DNA from: Clonostachys chloroleuca
Taxonomy: Eukaryota > Ascomycota > Sordariomycetes > Hypocreales > Bionectriaceae
Length of the DNA stretch: 64,000 bases
Direction: 5' to 3'
Assembly: GCA_037952775.1 (NCBI GenBank)
Contig: JBANAY010000003.1
Span: 29,884,001-29,948,000, forward strand
In this document: piece after piece, positions 24,501 to 34,931 of the stretch
Layout: each line of letters opens with the position of its first letter
Numbering within the stretch: position 1 is the first letter of the stretch
Notes under the pieces: model-generated
The model's database searches: none
The model's input: only the letters and a program-made list of their open reading frames with translations
Told to the model about the DNA's origin: nothing
Position numbers and translations under genes: made by a program

Positions 24501-24553
24501 ATTCATTACCTTCCGACTAATTCGAAACTGGGTTACTGCTATAATATAGTAGA

Positions 24554-24829
24554 TTAAGAGAAGTTGGCTATAATCTTACCTGTAAGGCATATGGATAATC
24601 CAAATAGAATAATGCATATGTATACCGATAGAGATGGCATTAACGAACCTGCTAGAGCCGCTGCAATAGCACTTACCGTATAAACAAGTAGAAATATTGC
24701 GTATAAAGACATTGGTATAGATGAAGATAAATCATGTATTGTCTGTATCTTATAGAACGCTACAACGCTATCTGACCTAAAGAATCCAAATGCAAATAAT
24801 ACTAAACATATTAGATAAACACCAATCAT
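24554..24829 (-). CDS. Hypothetical small membrane protein or exon fragment
   Basis: A 91-codon frame from ATG 24829 with three hydrophobic stretches (MIGVYLICLVLFAFGFF; SLYAIFLLVYTVSAIAAALA; SVYICIILFGLSICLTG). ACAG|GTAAGATT near its end looks like a donor, so it may be the first exon of a longer gene, but no downstream exon is recognisable in the adjacent repeat. It resembles no family I can name. It could equally be a chance frame. Confidence 0.25.
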   Translation of the reverse strand: MIGVYLICLVLFAFGFFRSDSVVAFYKIQTIHDLSSSIPMSLYAIFLLVYTVSAIAAALAGSLMPSLSVYICIILFGLSICLTGKIIANFS

Positions 24830-24991
24830 AGAGGCTTAGGTCAAGAATCTTAGCCTACGGCGAACTAAGTAGAGGGCGGCGTTTAAAGAAATGTTTAGTT
24901 GCGCCAGCAGAAAGTGGATTGACAAACTAGCTCGATAATTAAACTAATTAAATGCCATTGAAACTGTCATCTCTAGTAAATGAGAATCGCA

Positions 24992-25621
24992 CTATGGTGC
25001 GGCTTCAACTGGCTCATAATGGTCCTGAATGGTGGGTGCTGGAGGCACGGGGATCGAATCGAGTCCTCGGCGTCCAATGTTCAAGCGCTTCATCAGCATT
25101 GACTGGTCTTCCCCGTTCCTTAGCCTCCTGATCAAGTCTTCAGCATCAAAGTCCACGCCGATGGGATTTTCCGCAAACTCCGGCGATTCCATCAGAGCGT
25201 TGGCTTCTTCGACGGTGCAGTTGTCAACTTGAGTTTCGAGTTGATTGCCATCAGGGTCTTGATAATACATGCTTGTCGTTGGCCCGTGGTTCACACACCA
25301 TGTGGGCAAGATATTTCTCGCTTTCCGTTGCTCGTACGAAAGTAGGAGGTCACTCAAGGAGTCGAACGAGAAGGCGATGTGGGCAAGCCCTGCAGAGGTT
25401 CGAATCTTGTCCAATATGCCTGGAACGGCGGCGATCGCTATGCGATGATGCTCTTGATCGTAGGTCAGAAAGGCTAGGTGGTCGTTTTCGTAAGTCGCAC
25501 GAGCACCTAAGAATGCTTTGTAGAATGCCACCATTGGTTTGAACTTTGGTGTTTGTAACACGACGTGGGCCAAGGATGACGGTGACAGGACTTTGTCAGT
25601 CGCTTTGTTGTTGGACAACAT
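24992..25621 (-). CDS. VOC-superfamily dioxygenase (extradiol/biphenyl-diol dioxygenase-like)
   Basis: Single-exon protein of 209 residues from Met 25621; an in-frame Met at 25660 would add 13 polar residues. Two VOC modules are visible: SLAHVVLQTPKFKPMVAFYK with HLAFLTYD, then GLAHIAFSFDSLSDLL with YYQDPDGNQLETQVDN. The AHV and AHI histidines and the LET glutamate match the His-His-Glu metal triad of extradiol dioxygenases. The acidic tail is about 60 residues. Probable iron-dependent ring-cleavage or related VOC chemistry on a small aromatic, cytosolic; substrate unknown. It sits between the two halves of a duplicated repeat (24368-24500 and 26360-26495). Confidence 0.8.
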   Translation of the reverse strand: MLSNNKATDKVLSPSSLAHVVLQTPKFKPMVAFYKAFLGARATYENDHLAFLTYDQEHHRIAIAAVPGILDKIRTSAGLAHIAFSFDSLSDLLLSYEQRKARNILPTWCVNHGPTTSMYYQDPDGNQLETQVDNCTVEEANALMESPEFAENPIGVDFDAEDLIRRLRNGEDQSMLMKRLNIGRRGLDSIPVPPAPTIQDHYEPVEAAP

Positions 25622-26359
25622 AGTTTCTCGGTCGCGGGGGATATGAATATTATATATCAAAATCAGACTTGGACCACTACAGCTAGTGCTATCTGTGTCT
25701 AATAAGTTCTCAGACAGGGCGAGATGTTTGCACTTTTATACTTCAGCCAAACGATTACTCTCCCGGCAACTCCGGAAAGATGACGGACAAGAACAGAAGG
25801 TGGATTAATAATATATTGCACAGAAATGTATTTGTGACTGTAAAATAATCAGCGGAGGGTCAATTTTTGTATTTCCAATTTTGTTGCTATTCTTGTTTAA
25901 TAATCTTGGATTCGGCGTACTACGTCCCCACTGCCTCATTCCCTTGCAACTTTCCCAGATATAGTCTGGTAGATGTTATTACGGACTGTAGCAAATGCCA
26001 CCGAGAAGAATAGCCCACAGCACCCCCCGGGGTGAGGGACTGATCAAGCAGTCTACCTTGGACAGTGTTATGGCGATTCGGCTTCTCCGCTTCATCCTGT
26101 ACGATGACGATTCCATAATAGCTGCACCCCGTATCAGCAGTACATTAGTCATGGCCTAGCAATTAATTCGATGGACTCATGCCATTTGGTGCTTAATAAT
26201 GATATATGAACAGTATATGAGCCTACTATTGTTGATGGGTCTTCCTGTCTCCGACTTAGCCCAGGGTGATCCGATACAGTAATAACCGCGCGGGCAGCAG
26301 CAAGCACACGTCTGTATCGAACTATGTTATGCTTTTGACTGGTCTAGTGCATTTGACCC

Positions 26360-26495
26360 CAATGATTCCCAACTTACCCTGGTAACAACTATGTAGTATT
26401 AGTTCTAAGTTTGTATTCTTGTGTTGGCTATTGTTGCATTAGCTATGTAATACAAACCATAGAAACTGTGGACCCCGACCCGCGCGGCTATGACA
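26360..26495 (+). pseudogene. Relic of GNAT gene 5' end (second copy)
   Basis: Shares TTCCCAACTT, GGTAACAA, TAGTATTAGTT and CCCCGACCCGCGCGG blocks with 19205-19315. The frame after ATA reads ETVDPDPRGY then diverges. If ancestral, ATG to ATA is a G-to-A change (CpA-to-TpA on the other strand). Only the promoter and about 11 codons are present. Confidence 0.45.
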
Positions 26496-26578
26496 AATCC
26501 TTAAGATCAATCCCCCGTATGCGGCAAACAGCTAGATTGCGGCTTTGTAGTTAAGAGTAGCTTCTCGCATCGTGCACC

Positions 26579-26586
26579 ATATATAA
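26579..26586 (+). promoter_or_regulatory. Putative TATA box of FMN reductase gene
   Basis: ATATATAAAG followed by CT-rich sequence and a 14-base A run ending at the ATG (26722-26735). The distance to ATG (about 155 bp) allows a normal 5' UTR. Confidence 0.35.
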
Positions 26587-26735
26587 AGCTTTCCTGTTCG
26601 CTTCTGACTTTGTTCGTATTTAGATTTAGGAAGTCTACCTTTAGATATTACTCGTTCTTTCTTTTTCTCCTCTCAAAAGAACTCCTATTGCCTCCGCCAA
26701 TCACCAGTTCATAAATTGTTTAAAAAAAAAAAAAA

Positions 26736-27353
26736 ATGGCGACAGTTAAGAAACTCGCCATCATCACATTCAGCACTCGAACACCTCGAGTCGGACCTAG
26801 AATCGCCGCTCTAATCAATGAAATCATTGCAAATGACGCCGATGCCAAAAATGGTGTGGAAATATCGTCTGTTGCAGTCGCTGATTTCAATCTGCCTGTA
26901 TACGACGAACCCGTGATTCCTGCCATGGTGCCTTCAACTGCAACCTTTACCCAGGCCCATAGTATTGCGTGGAGCAACGAGATGGCTAAATACGCTGGCT
27001 ATGTTCTGGTGGTTCCCGAATATAACTATGGTGTAGCAGGAAGCACCAAGAATGCAATCGATTATCTATATAACGAATGGACAGGCAAGCCAGCTGCTAT
27101 CATTAGTTATGGCATCAAAGGAGGCGCTTTAGCGAATGATGCCCTCGACACAACGCTGAAGGGCATGAAATTGGGTGTGGTTGCGACAAGGCCTCTTCTT
27201 ACCTTCCACGGCGGTATCGGACCAGATCTGAATCTTGCAATGACTAAGGGTGAGCTGGGTGAGGACACAAGGAAAGATATCTTGGCTCAGTCGTCATCTA
27301 TTCTGAAGGCATTCTACGAATTGAAGGCGTTGGCGGGGAGTCCTAAGGATTGA
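26736..27353 (+). CDS. NADPH-dependent FMN reductase
   Basis: Intact single-exon 205-residue flavodoxin-fold protein. The start is fixed by an A-run directly before ATG and by MATVKKLAIITFSTRTPRVG, whose STRTPR loop binds FMN phosphate. The second flavin loop VPEYNYGVAGSTKNAIDYL and the following AIISYG strand are typical of the azoreductase/NADPH-FMN reductase family. It supplies reduced flavin or reduces quinones or azo compounds in the cytosol. Neighbours (VOC dioxygenase, EthD protein) are consistent with aromatic-compound handling, but no operon logic applies in fungi. No damage. Confidence 0.9.
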   Translation: MATVKKLAIITFSTRTPRVGPRIAALINEIIANDADAKNGVEISSVAVADFNLPVYDEPVIPAMVPSTATFTQAHSIAWSNEMAKYAGYVLVVPEYNYGVAGSTKNAIDYLYNEWTGKPAAIISYGIKGGALANDALDTTLKGMKLGVVATRPLLTFHGGIGPDLNLAMTKGELGEDTRKDILAQSSSILKAFYELKALAGSPKD

Positions 27354-28540
27354 GCAAATATAGCTTAGATGCTGATAGTAGAATTATTTAGCCCTTACAT
27401 TACAAATGAGTAAGGAAAGGCCGTATAGAGGCCATTGAGATTAAACCCAAGACTTGGGCGGTTTCTTTTCACACTTGATATAAAATGTAGCCCGTTCCTT
27501 AGAGAATTCAGAAATTCCAGTTAGTCCGGCGAGTAGGTCACTTAAGCGAGCCCTACCTGATTTTAGAATCTCTTGCAACAGGTTAAGGGCAAGGGTGTCT
27601 GAGCCAGGATCCTAGTCATAAGGAACTATATACACGCGGCTTCCGGGATGGAAGACATTACAATAATTACAAGAAGCCCCCGAGGTTATGTCAATATTAT
27701 CATTACAATCAAGTAAGCAGAATAATTAGAGTTACAGACACAGGTAGTAAATCTAAAAGAAAACTCTATTCTTCTAATAGATAACTCTACTTTATAATTA
27801 TTCTTACCAACCTATGTTTAGTGTTATAATTAATATCAACAGAATATCCTAAGTCTAGAGGCTCTAACTTAGGTATAGCTATGCTTAGCCTCTCTATGAG
27901 CACACCTGATCTTAGTTAACTCTCTACTACCTATTAGAGTTAGTCTACCTCATCCTGAGGCCTCCCATACAATCAGTAGAACTTATGCTAGGCCCAAACG
28001 CATAAAATAAGGAATAGCCTGAAGAGAGTCCATCAGTGGTGATCATTGTCATTCCAATTGGTCAGCACCTGTAATTCTTACAAGCATGACTATCCTAGCC
28101 ACTTCGTATTCGGGGAATCGGAGACCCTTCACCCCCAATGCTAGGTGACATCAATCTAATGAGCTCGTATTCTGGCAGGCCGACCAACGATCAGCCTCCA
28201 CGGCGTTCGAGAGCATTGATTATGGATGCTGCCTCACCATAGCGGGGAAGTCCACTAATCTCGGCTAAGAAGATAGGGGTTTTGTTCCGCTTAATGGACA
28301 AGAATACGAAAGAAAAGGATTGCTTGCTATTTTAAACACTAGCCAATTTGATCATCAGGACAGTAGGCCATGCATGATTAGTCCAGCAAGAAACTATAAA
28401 GTTGGGACAACCCGAAGCTGAAAGCCATATGTGATTGTATGTAATATATTTTTTTTCCTACCTCCGAGTTATGTTCATTGCGAGAAACTAAAACGGATTG
28501 TGAAGCATCATACCTTCTACAGCCAGCAACTCTTACCACC
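27354..28540. other. Spacer with possible coding relic
   Basis: About 27430-27680 read on the minus strand gives a mostly open segment (IVPYD*DPGSDTLALNLLQE, then SDLLAGLTGISEFSKERATF and CEKKPPKSW). It is bounded by stops and matches no family I recognise. The rest is AT-rich and featureless. Confidence 0.35.
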
Positions 28541-28984
28541 ATGGAAGAGTGGAGTTTAACCCAAAACACAAATCGCGATAGAATGGAAACCGTCTCGTCC
28601 CAGACTACCACGGTCTTTATCCTACTAGCGCGCAAGGAAGGCACGACCATAGCCGAATTCAAAGAGTACTATGAGACGCAGCACGTCCCCCTAATTACGC
28701 GCTTGGTCTTCCAGGGCGACCTTCAACCCCTAAGCTACGGGCGGAACTATGTCAACCGCAATAATACGGGGTCCTTGATTGGCGGTGGCGCAGCCTCCTG
28801 GGTCCATGACTGTATCACGACAGTTGTTTGCCGGGATACAACTCACCGAGATGCCATATTCGCCGAATTCATCCGACAGGGAGCCGCCATCGGAGCTGAT
28901 GAGGCAAATTTCTTAGATAGGAGCAAGTCGACAATGATATTTCCTGGGGAGAGTTTGGTGACGGTGCCTACGGATGGTTTATAA
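28541..28984 (+). CDS. EthD-domain protein
   Basis: Single-exon frame of 147 residues from ATG 28541 (an in-frame Met at 28583 is an alternative; upstream codons lack a Met). Family features: VFILLARKEGTTIAEFKEYY then ETQHVPLI, a central SYGRNYVNR strand, CITTVVCRDTTHRDAIFAEF, and a closing strand with D.SK.T.MIFPGE. EthD proteins are dimeric ferredoxin-fold proteins in ether or polyketide degradation and cyclisation, often encoded in fungal metabolite clusters. The catalytic role here is unknown. Confidence 0.78.
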   Translation: MEEWSLTQNTNRDRMETVSSQTTTVFILLARKEGTTIAEFKEYYETQHVPLITRLVFQGDLQPLSYGRNYVNRNNTGSLIGGGAASWVHDCITTVVCRDTTHRDAIFAEFIRQGAAIGADEANFLDRSKSTMIFPGESLVTVPTDGL

Positions 28985-30050
28985 GATAGGTGGGCTCCAA
29001 CTCTCTGACTCACGAAATGGCATGGCCATCTGATTAAGCAGTGACTCATTTGAGTGCAACCAGTTTTCTACATACAGTTCAAGGAAGGTCGGCTCACAGG
29101 AGGCAGATAATAAATAGATTTGCAGCTTCGTTGTTTGAGGCAATCCATTCACTACCTTTGTCGGTATGCACAGTGATGACATTTGAGATAGCAAGGGCCT
29201 AACATGTTACACTTGGCCCAGTAAGGTACTTGGCACCATATGTATTTTTCTCCCAAACCCGTAGTCTCTTGCCCCGAACTTATCTTACGATTGAGAACAT
29301 GAAGCTTTCACATCAGTCTTCTAAAAATTTCCAACGTGCTTAAAGGTTAATAAAAAAAATTGATTCGCCTTACACACAATGACGGGTTTGAGTAATTCAA
29401 GCTACAAAGCCATATTCTCAATCTCCTGGCCGCATGAGTCACCCCGAAATAGTCGGATAATTCATATGAAGGCCGGAGCCCTCGGCCACCGACAACATCT
29501 ACAAAATCTACAAACTTTTATTAATCTCGCGTCGGTCGGGGCCCGACTTTACCGAACGTCTGGCAAGCAAACGAATTTACTCTTTAAGCGACACTCAACA
29601 ACGTGAGTGGCATGAAAAAGGCCACCAGTTTATCACACTAGACAAGTGGCAGAACACTTGAGCTTCTTTTATAAATATGCTTCTAGAGTTTTAGGTACAA
29701 AGCACTCGGGTAAAACAAAGCTACGGTACAAATCTAACTAACCTCTTCAGGTGTTTTCCAGACAACACATGTCACAGGCCTGTCTCAGTGCATTGATATA
29801 GACTGCAAGTCATAGGAAGCGAGATACTGACCCACTTCAATAGGGACTAACCGCTTGGAGCAGATCTCCAGCGAGATAAGTTTACAATACGCTAATAGCA
29901 ACGAGAAGAAAAAATGACATCCCGTCGCATTGCATGCTCCTGGATACCAGCTTCCTCTAATTGGATAACTATTAGTAGCAGGCAACATGACGAGGACGTT
30001 GTCGATAAAGTATAAAGCGATCCCTATTATTTTGATTTGAACTCCTAATT
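28985..30050. other. Intergenic spacer
   Basis: No gene recognised; short frames at 29379-29606 and 29785-29988 lack domains. It grades into the AT-rich island. Confidence 0.4.
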
Positions 30051-30424
30051 CGTATTTAAGATTATCTATGACTTTTCCTGTGATAGAAGCAGTATAGCTA
30101 AAGTTATAATTCTTAGGGCTAGGTATACTTTTAGTCTCCTTTAAAGAACTTAATAATTTCCTTTAATATAGTTTTCTATAGAACTACTGGTTTAGCTATT
30201 ATAAGTTCACTACCTATATACTATAAAATTACTATAATTGCTTATAATCTACCCGGTAACCCGGAATCTACTGAGGGGGCCAGTCCTTATACTGGCCCTG
30301 TCTTTATAGGTATAGTTAACTTCAATAAGAAAGAACAGAAGCTATAGCTTAACTCTTTCCAATTCTAGTAGAGGTAAACCCTTAGCTATCCTAAGTTGAG
30401 TATAAGGTAAGTAGAGATAGAGGA

Positions 30425-30665
30425 ACTTATTATAATGGTTGGGTGACTTATACTGGACAGGGTCTAGGGTAGGTCAGGATATAACTAATCAGAGTATTAT
30501 TCTGAGTAGTATAATCAGGTTATTATAAGCTATATAATATAAGTTACTATTAATATATAAGTATTATAGAGCTAGTTCTAATAGATATATAGATAATATT
30601 ATTAATAACTATCTAAAAAAGTATTCTAGTTAATAAAATAAATATATATATATACTAAGATAATA
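30425..30665 (-). repeat. LTR-like repeat, inverted relative to 1615-1870
   Basis: Reverse complement of this interval reads through the same landmarks as 1615-1870, including AATACTTATATATTAATAG, TGATTATACTACTCAGAATA and CCTGACCTACCCTAGACCC. Confidence 0.7.
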
Positions 30666-30799
30666 TATATAGTATAGAATATATCTTTAGTAATCAGTTA
30701 GTAGTATAGTTAATATATATAATATTAACTATATTACTAAGTTATATATAACCGGGTATAATAACTAAGGTGGTTTTTTTAGATTATATAGGGATAGTT

Positions 30800-30930
30800 T
30801 ATAATAAGTTTATAATAATCTAATTATACTATTTAGAATAATACTCTGATTAGTTATATCCTGATCTACCCTAAACCTCTATTCAGTATAAATTATTTAA
30901 CTATTACAGATAGCTATATACTTCTAACCT
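30800..30930 (+). repeat. LTR-like repeat, direct copy
   Basis: Same core as 1750-1870 with extra C-to-T/G-to-A changes (GACCTACCCTAGACC to GATCTACCCTAAACC), consistent with stronger RIP of this copy. Confidence 0.65.
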
Positions 30931-31944
30931 ATATAATAGTATAACTTTATAGTTTCTTAATATTATAAATTATTTAGCTCCCTTATTTACTAATTTACAG
31001 TTAATAACTTAGGCTAGATAATATTAAAGGACTAGTATATATAAGCTTAAATAAGAAATAGATTTGATAGTTAATATATCTATAAATAAATATATATAAA
31101 AGAGAAAGAAGAATATTAATTAAAAAAAACTGTATAATTAATCTAATATTTAATAATTACAGAGTATAGATAGTTCAGATAATAAATAAGCTTAAATATT
31201 AAAGTCTGGAATTATAGTAATCTTATTAACTTAACTTAAGCAGTTTATCTTTATATATATATAGATAGGCTGTAAAATTATTAAAACTAAAACAGGTAAA
31301 TCTACTAGCTCTTAACTAAATCTAAGGTGAATAACTATATTAAGCCCTGTAACTAACTGCTAATATTAGTATTTGCTTCTCGGGGATAGTGGTTAACTAG
31401 TATATCAGGGATTATGGCGTGGTAATTAGGCAATAGGCTGGTTATAATACACGTTCGGATATCGGCGAACCCTTAATAAGTAGCTATACTATTAGTTCTC
31501 AGTTTACCAAGGCTCGAAGTATAAATCTATATTAACAGTAAATAAATTAAAGCAAGTATCTTAGATAAGATTAATACTTATTAATACCTATAGTTAAGTT
31601 ACTATATACTGCTTTAGGGAACTATAGAGGATCGAAATTTAGCTATTCTCTCCGGTAGATCATAGAACTTCCCAGTACAAAGGGTGAGGCAAGGCGAAGC
31701 GGTATTAACTTTTAATCAGAAGTAGGTCGATCAGAAGTAACCCCTGTTGAATTAGTTATGAAGGTTATCTCTGAAGGCACCACCATTATTTAGAGGGAGT
31801 CAAGAAGGGTCAGACTGAGAGACTATTCAACATTACTTCTCAATCTATACTTCTTAACAATGCAATGCAATGATTATTTTGAAAACTAATTAAAACATAT
31901 TTTTCAATAATTAATAGTTGATGTCAACAGATTATCTAGTGATC

Positions 31945-32491
31945 TAAGTAACAGCCCAAACGTCTCCTCTCTGCTCAGTTTCATAGACGCCGCCATGCCC
32001 GTCAAGATGGTGGGTGCGAAGCAATAACCTTTACCATTGATGGCGTGGCGCTTGCCCTCCTGTCAGGGTTTGCGGAAGCGCTAATGGAGTCGTGAATGCG
32101 CTCAGCCTCGCCCGCGAACCACCAGGTAAACCGCCGACGAGTAGTCAATCTCGTCGTATGATTCTGCAAGCGGCTTTCCCGTTTCATAAGTAAGGAGTTT
32201 AGCGAGGTCGTCGCGGGCAGAAGTGATTTTGCTGTGCCATGAAAGAAGGAGCCGGGCCCTCTTTCAAGGCAACAAAGCACTGTATCCAAGAAAGGCCTGG
32301 TGGGCAGAGACGACAGCAGCATCCACGTCCTCGGGCCCCTTGTCTGGACACAGCGCCCAGACCTCGCCTGCTCCGGGATCAACCACATCGAAAGTCTGAC
32401 CAGTGGCCGCAGTCGTCCACTGTCCATGAAAGAGAGAATGTCGATGTAGTAATGTAGGGTCATTCAATTGGAAAGGAAGTATTTCAGCCAT
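31945..32491 (-). pseudogene. Aldehyde dehydrogenase relic with internal deletion
   Basis: Starts at ATG 32491 as an ALDH of the succinate-semialdehyde dehydrogenase class: FHGQWTTAATGQTFDVVDPG, then the DVDAAVVSAHQAF block. An in-frame TGA follows ALLP. The frame then continues KRARLLLSWHSKITSARDDL, KLLTYETGKPLAESYDEIDY, shifts by one and reads FTWWFAGEAERIHDS to NPDRR. It then jumps directly to the family's C-terminal sequence (GKRHAINGKGYCFAPTILTG, then LSREETFG). About 200 residues including the NAD-binding core and catalytic Cys and Glu are missing. The 3' end runs into the AT-rich island. Certainly non-functional. Confidence 0.78.
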
Positions 32492-34931
32492 GGCTTAATA
32501 TTTCGTCTATTTATTAATAGAACAGGTTAAAGATCGGTTGCAGATTGATCGAGACGAGTTGTTCTTAGTATGTGCAAGATACCGATGCACGAGTTGAATT
32601 TATCGGATCAGTTACTCTTTTCGAGTGTGAGTAATGTATTCAATTGAGACCCTCTTCTGTGGTCAGGAATCAATATTCAGTCTATTGCTTCGCTGCATCG
32701 CATCAATCAGCCGAATCGCATTTGCTTAGACTCGATAAACATTTCCCGAACTGGTAAAGTTGTCCTGGAGCCTGTGCACTTAAAATGTCGTTAGTGTCGT
32801 GACCATGACCCCAATGGCTCATCCACTCTCAGCATCATAGGCGCTCCGGACTAACATCTTGTTTGAGTCAGTATATAGATAACTTGTCTTTTTTCCTCTA
32901 GAGAAGCTTCTTTTACCTGGATGGGCAAATTCGGGGATTGATATTCGAGTGAAGAGGAAGTCAAGTAGTTTGGTGGCTTTGCATAGATAGGTGAAATAAG
33001 TATTTGGTAAAAGATTTTGGACTACAAGCAGATGCGAGCCCTTCATATATTAGGCATCCTTCTTCTGATCCTCAAAACACAGATTCAGTACCATCTTAAA
33101 GCTGCATTCCTAAGATCTATATCCTTTTATTTTAGCTCCTCTAGAGGTAGGTTACTATTATATATTCAAATAGCCTTCATCCGCATATTTGTTGGACAGT
33201 TTTCCTATTTTCCATAGATGGCTCTGTATATCTGATTGATTACTCCCGTATATCTTTAAACTCTGGCCTGTGATCTTCTTACAATCCACTCTCCTAATAA
33301 TTATGCTTCCCTCATGTGATTATTTGAGTTATACATTTGAATCTAAACCTTCACAGAGGTTATGAGTAATACAAAGAAATGGGGAGACCTTACTAACTTC
33401 GTCACTACATCTGGCGCTGTATAATTATGTAGAGCGTGATATGGGCTAATAAAAAAAACCACGTTAATGTATGATTTAAGCATGATTTCTTTTCATCAGA
33501 CTGAAATGATACAGCGTGTATCTGTTTTTCTAACAGCTTCCAGCCTTCACCATGAAGTACAGCCCCTAGATGTATGTTCCCAGCATTCTGATCTGTAATT
33601 GCTCTTCGAACTAACTCTAGCTTTTCTGGTAATACTTCCTGCGTGGATTCTAAAAGCTTAGAGTAGAGGAATAAAATGTTATATATAAAATTCCAAGCAG
33701 TTGAGATGCGGAAGCTGCTAGACTACTCCTCTGGCTTGAGATGTGCTTGCGGTTCTTTGGACATGGAATGCTCGGTCTAGATTCCTCAAAGTTATTTGGC
33801 CTCAAGCCTCCCCGAGAGCTAGGAATCTTACTTACAATAGAGCGGATAGACAATCTATGAGCGTTGGAATCGTTCGCGTCGGAAGCTAGGAGATTTTAGG
33901 TTATGTTTCGGATAGCGTGTGAGTCAGGCTGGTATTCCCGGCCTTGATCTGTTTTGATATAGAGGCTGCCAAGGTTCGTCACTATAGTATTTACCTTTAT
34001 CTGAAGAAATTTTTTTTCTCGATTATTCATAACAGTACCCTTCCTTTGGGCCCTCTATTTTTAAAGCCGAATGAGGGTTGGGATGTGATTTATACTATGA
34101 CTGATTTATGGCATTCCAGCATATTGACCCGACATATGTAAGTGCAGGCCTTGACTACTATTGACCCTTATCTTGTCTCAGCGAAGATCCTTACGGAATG
34201 TCTCAAGCAAAGATCCTCACGAAAGGGGAAAATATGTAACTGCAGTTCGCACATCTGGCATTTTATCACATATTACTGTCTTAAAAGGCACTTACGGAGA
34301 CCTGAACCATTCTCTACTAGCACATCCGTGTAGCTACCACGTGTAGCTCTCACGGAAACTTGCTGGCTAATAATTCCCGAAGCCGTAATGTTTCACTACG
34401 CAATGCGCCAAGTCACTTCGGCTTGCAGATACGAGATCAATGTTGTGGGGACGGACAGCGATCTCTGCCGCTCTGGTTAGGTGGTAGCGGCCAATGGAGA
34501 ACGGAGGCAGAGTATGTGACTGATTATTGACCAAGTATAATAGGTATTCTTCCTCCGAGATCATTTACTTTATCCACATTCTTTACCGAGAGGCTTGATT
34601 GGGTAGTGCATGAATCCATGAATCCTTGATTCCGCCCAGATTGGCGGCGAACAGCTGGCCTTTACCCCAGAACTGAGACATACATCATCGTCAGGGTAAC
34701 CTTGTACGAACAGAAATGCAGTAGCGCTGGCATGCTGCATCAAGCGGGGAAGACAGTCTTATAGATCGGGATAATGGTTTTAATATCGTTAAAGTTGAAG
34801 ATAAAGTATAGCGGGTCACCTCCACTTCTTTAAATACTAGTCGTAGGGAATTCCTTAGAGGGTCTTCAGCACATACTCACAGTCGACCAACTCATTCCCA
34901 TACTTTTATTTAAGTCTCCATTTCGCTGCCA
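32492..34931. other. Long gene-free spacer
   Basis: About 2.4 kb, moderately AT-rich. Short frames near 32819-33217, 33650-33853 and 33944-34346 have no recognisable domain or splice continuity. A TTTAAATA box near 34831 lies about 100 bp before the cyclase start. Confidence 0.45.

Larger units (their letters stand above)
22954..24991. other. Long spacer with repeats and a hydrophobic frame
   Basis: Upstream of the dehydrogenase. It holds the dispersed element at 23800-23877, a CGGGCT run with flank at 24368-24500 and a hydrophobic reading frame at 24554-24829 (listed separately). Nothing else is recognised. Confidence 0.5.
25622..26735. other. Divergent promoter spacer with GNAT 5' relic
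   Basis: Lies between the VOC gene (minus) and the FMN reductase (plus). About 26360-26495 duplicates the second half of copy 3. It includes what looks like a dead start of the GNAT gene (ATA GAA ACT GTG GAC CCC..., reading xETVDPDPRGY), with ATA in the start position. A TATATAAA box lies at 26579-26586. Confidence 0.5.
30050..31944. mobile_element. Second RIP-degraded repeat island (LTR-like fragments)
   Basis: Strongly AT-rich, no open frames. About 30425-30665 is the reverse complement of 1615-1870 (shared ACCTACCCTAGACCC, CTCTGATTAGTT, CTCAGAATA blocks, roughly 85-90% by eye). About 30800-30930 repeats the core again in direct orientation and is more degraded (CTGATCTACCCTAAACC). The two local copies are therefore head to head around a 140-bp centre. 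The GC fraction rises after 31620, and the ALDH relic begins at the island edge. No element-encoded protein was readable. Confidence 0.65.

Noticed and set aside
33944..34346. Three overlapping 61-65 codon frames
   Set aside because: Mutually overlapping, compositionally biased, without recognisable motifs.
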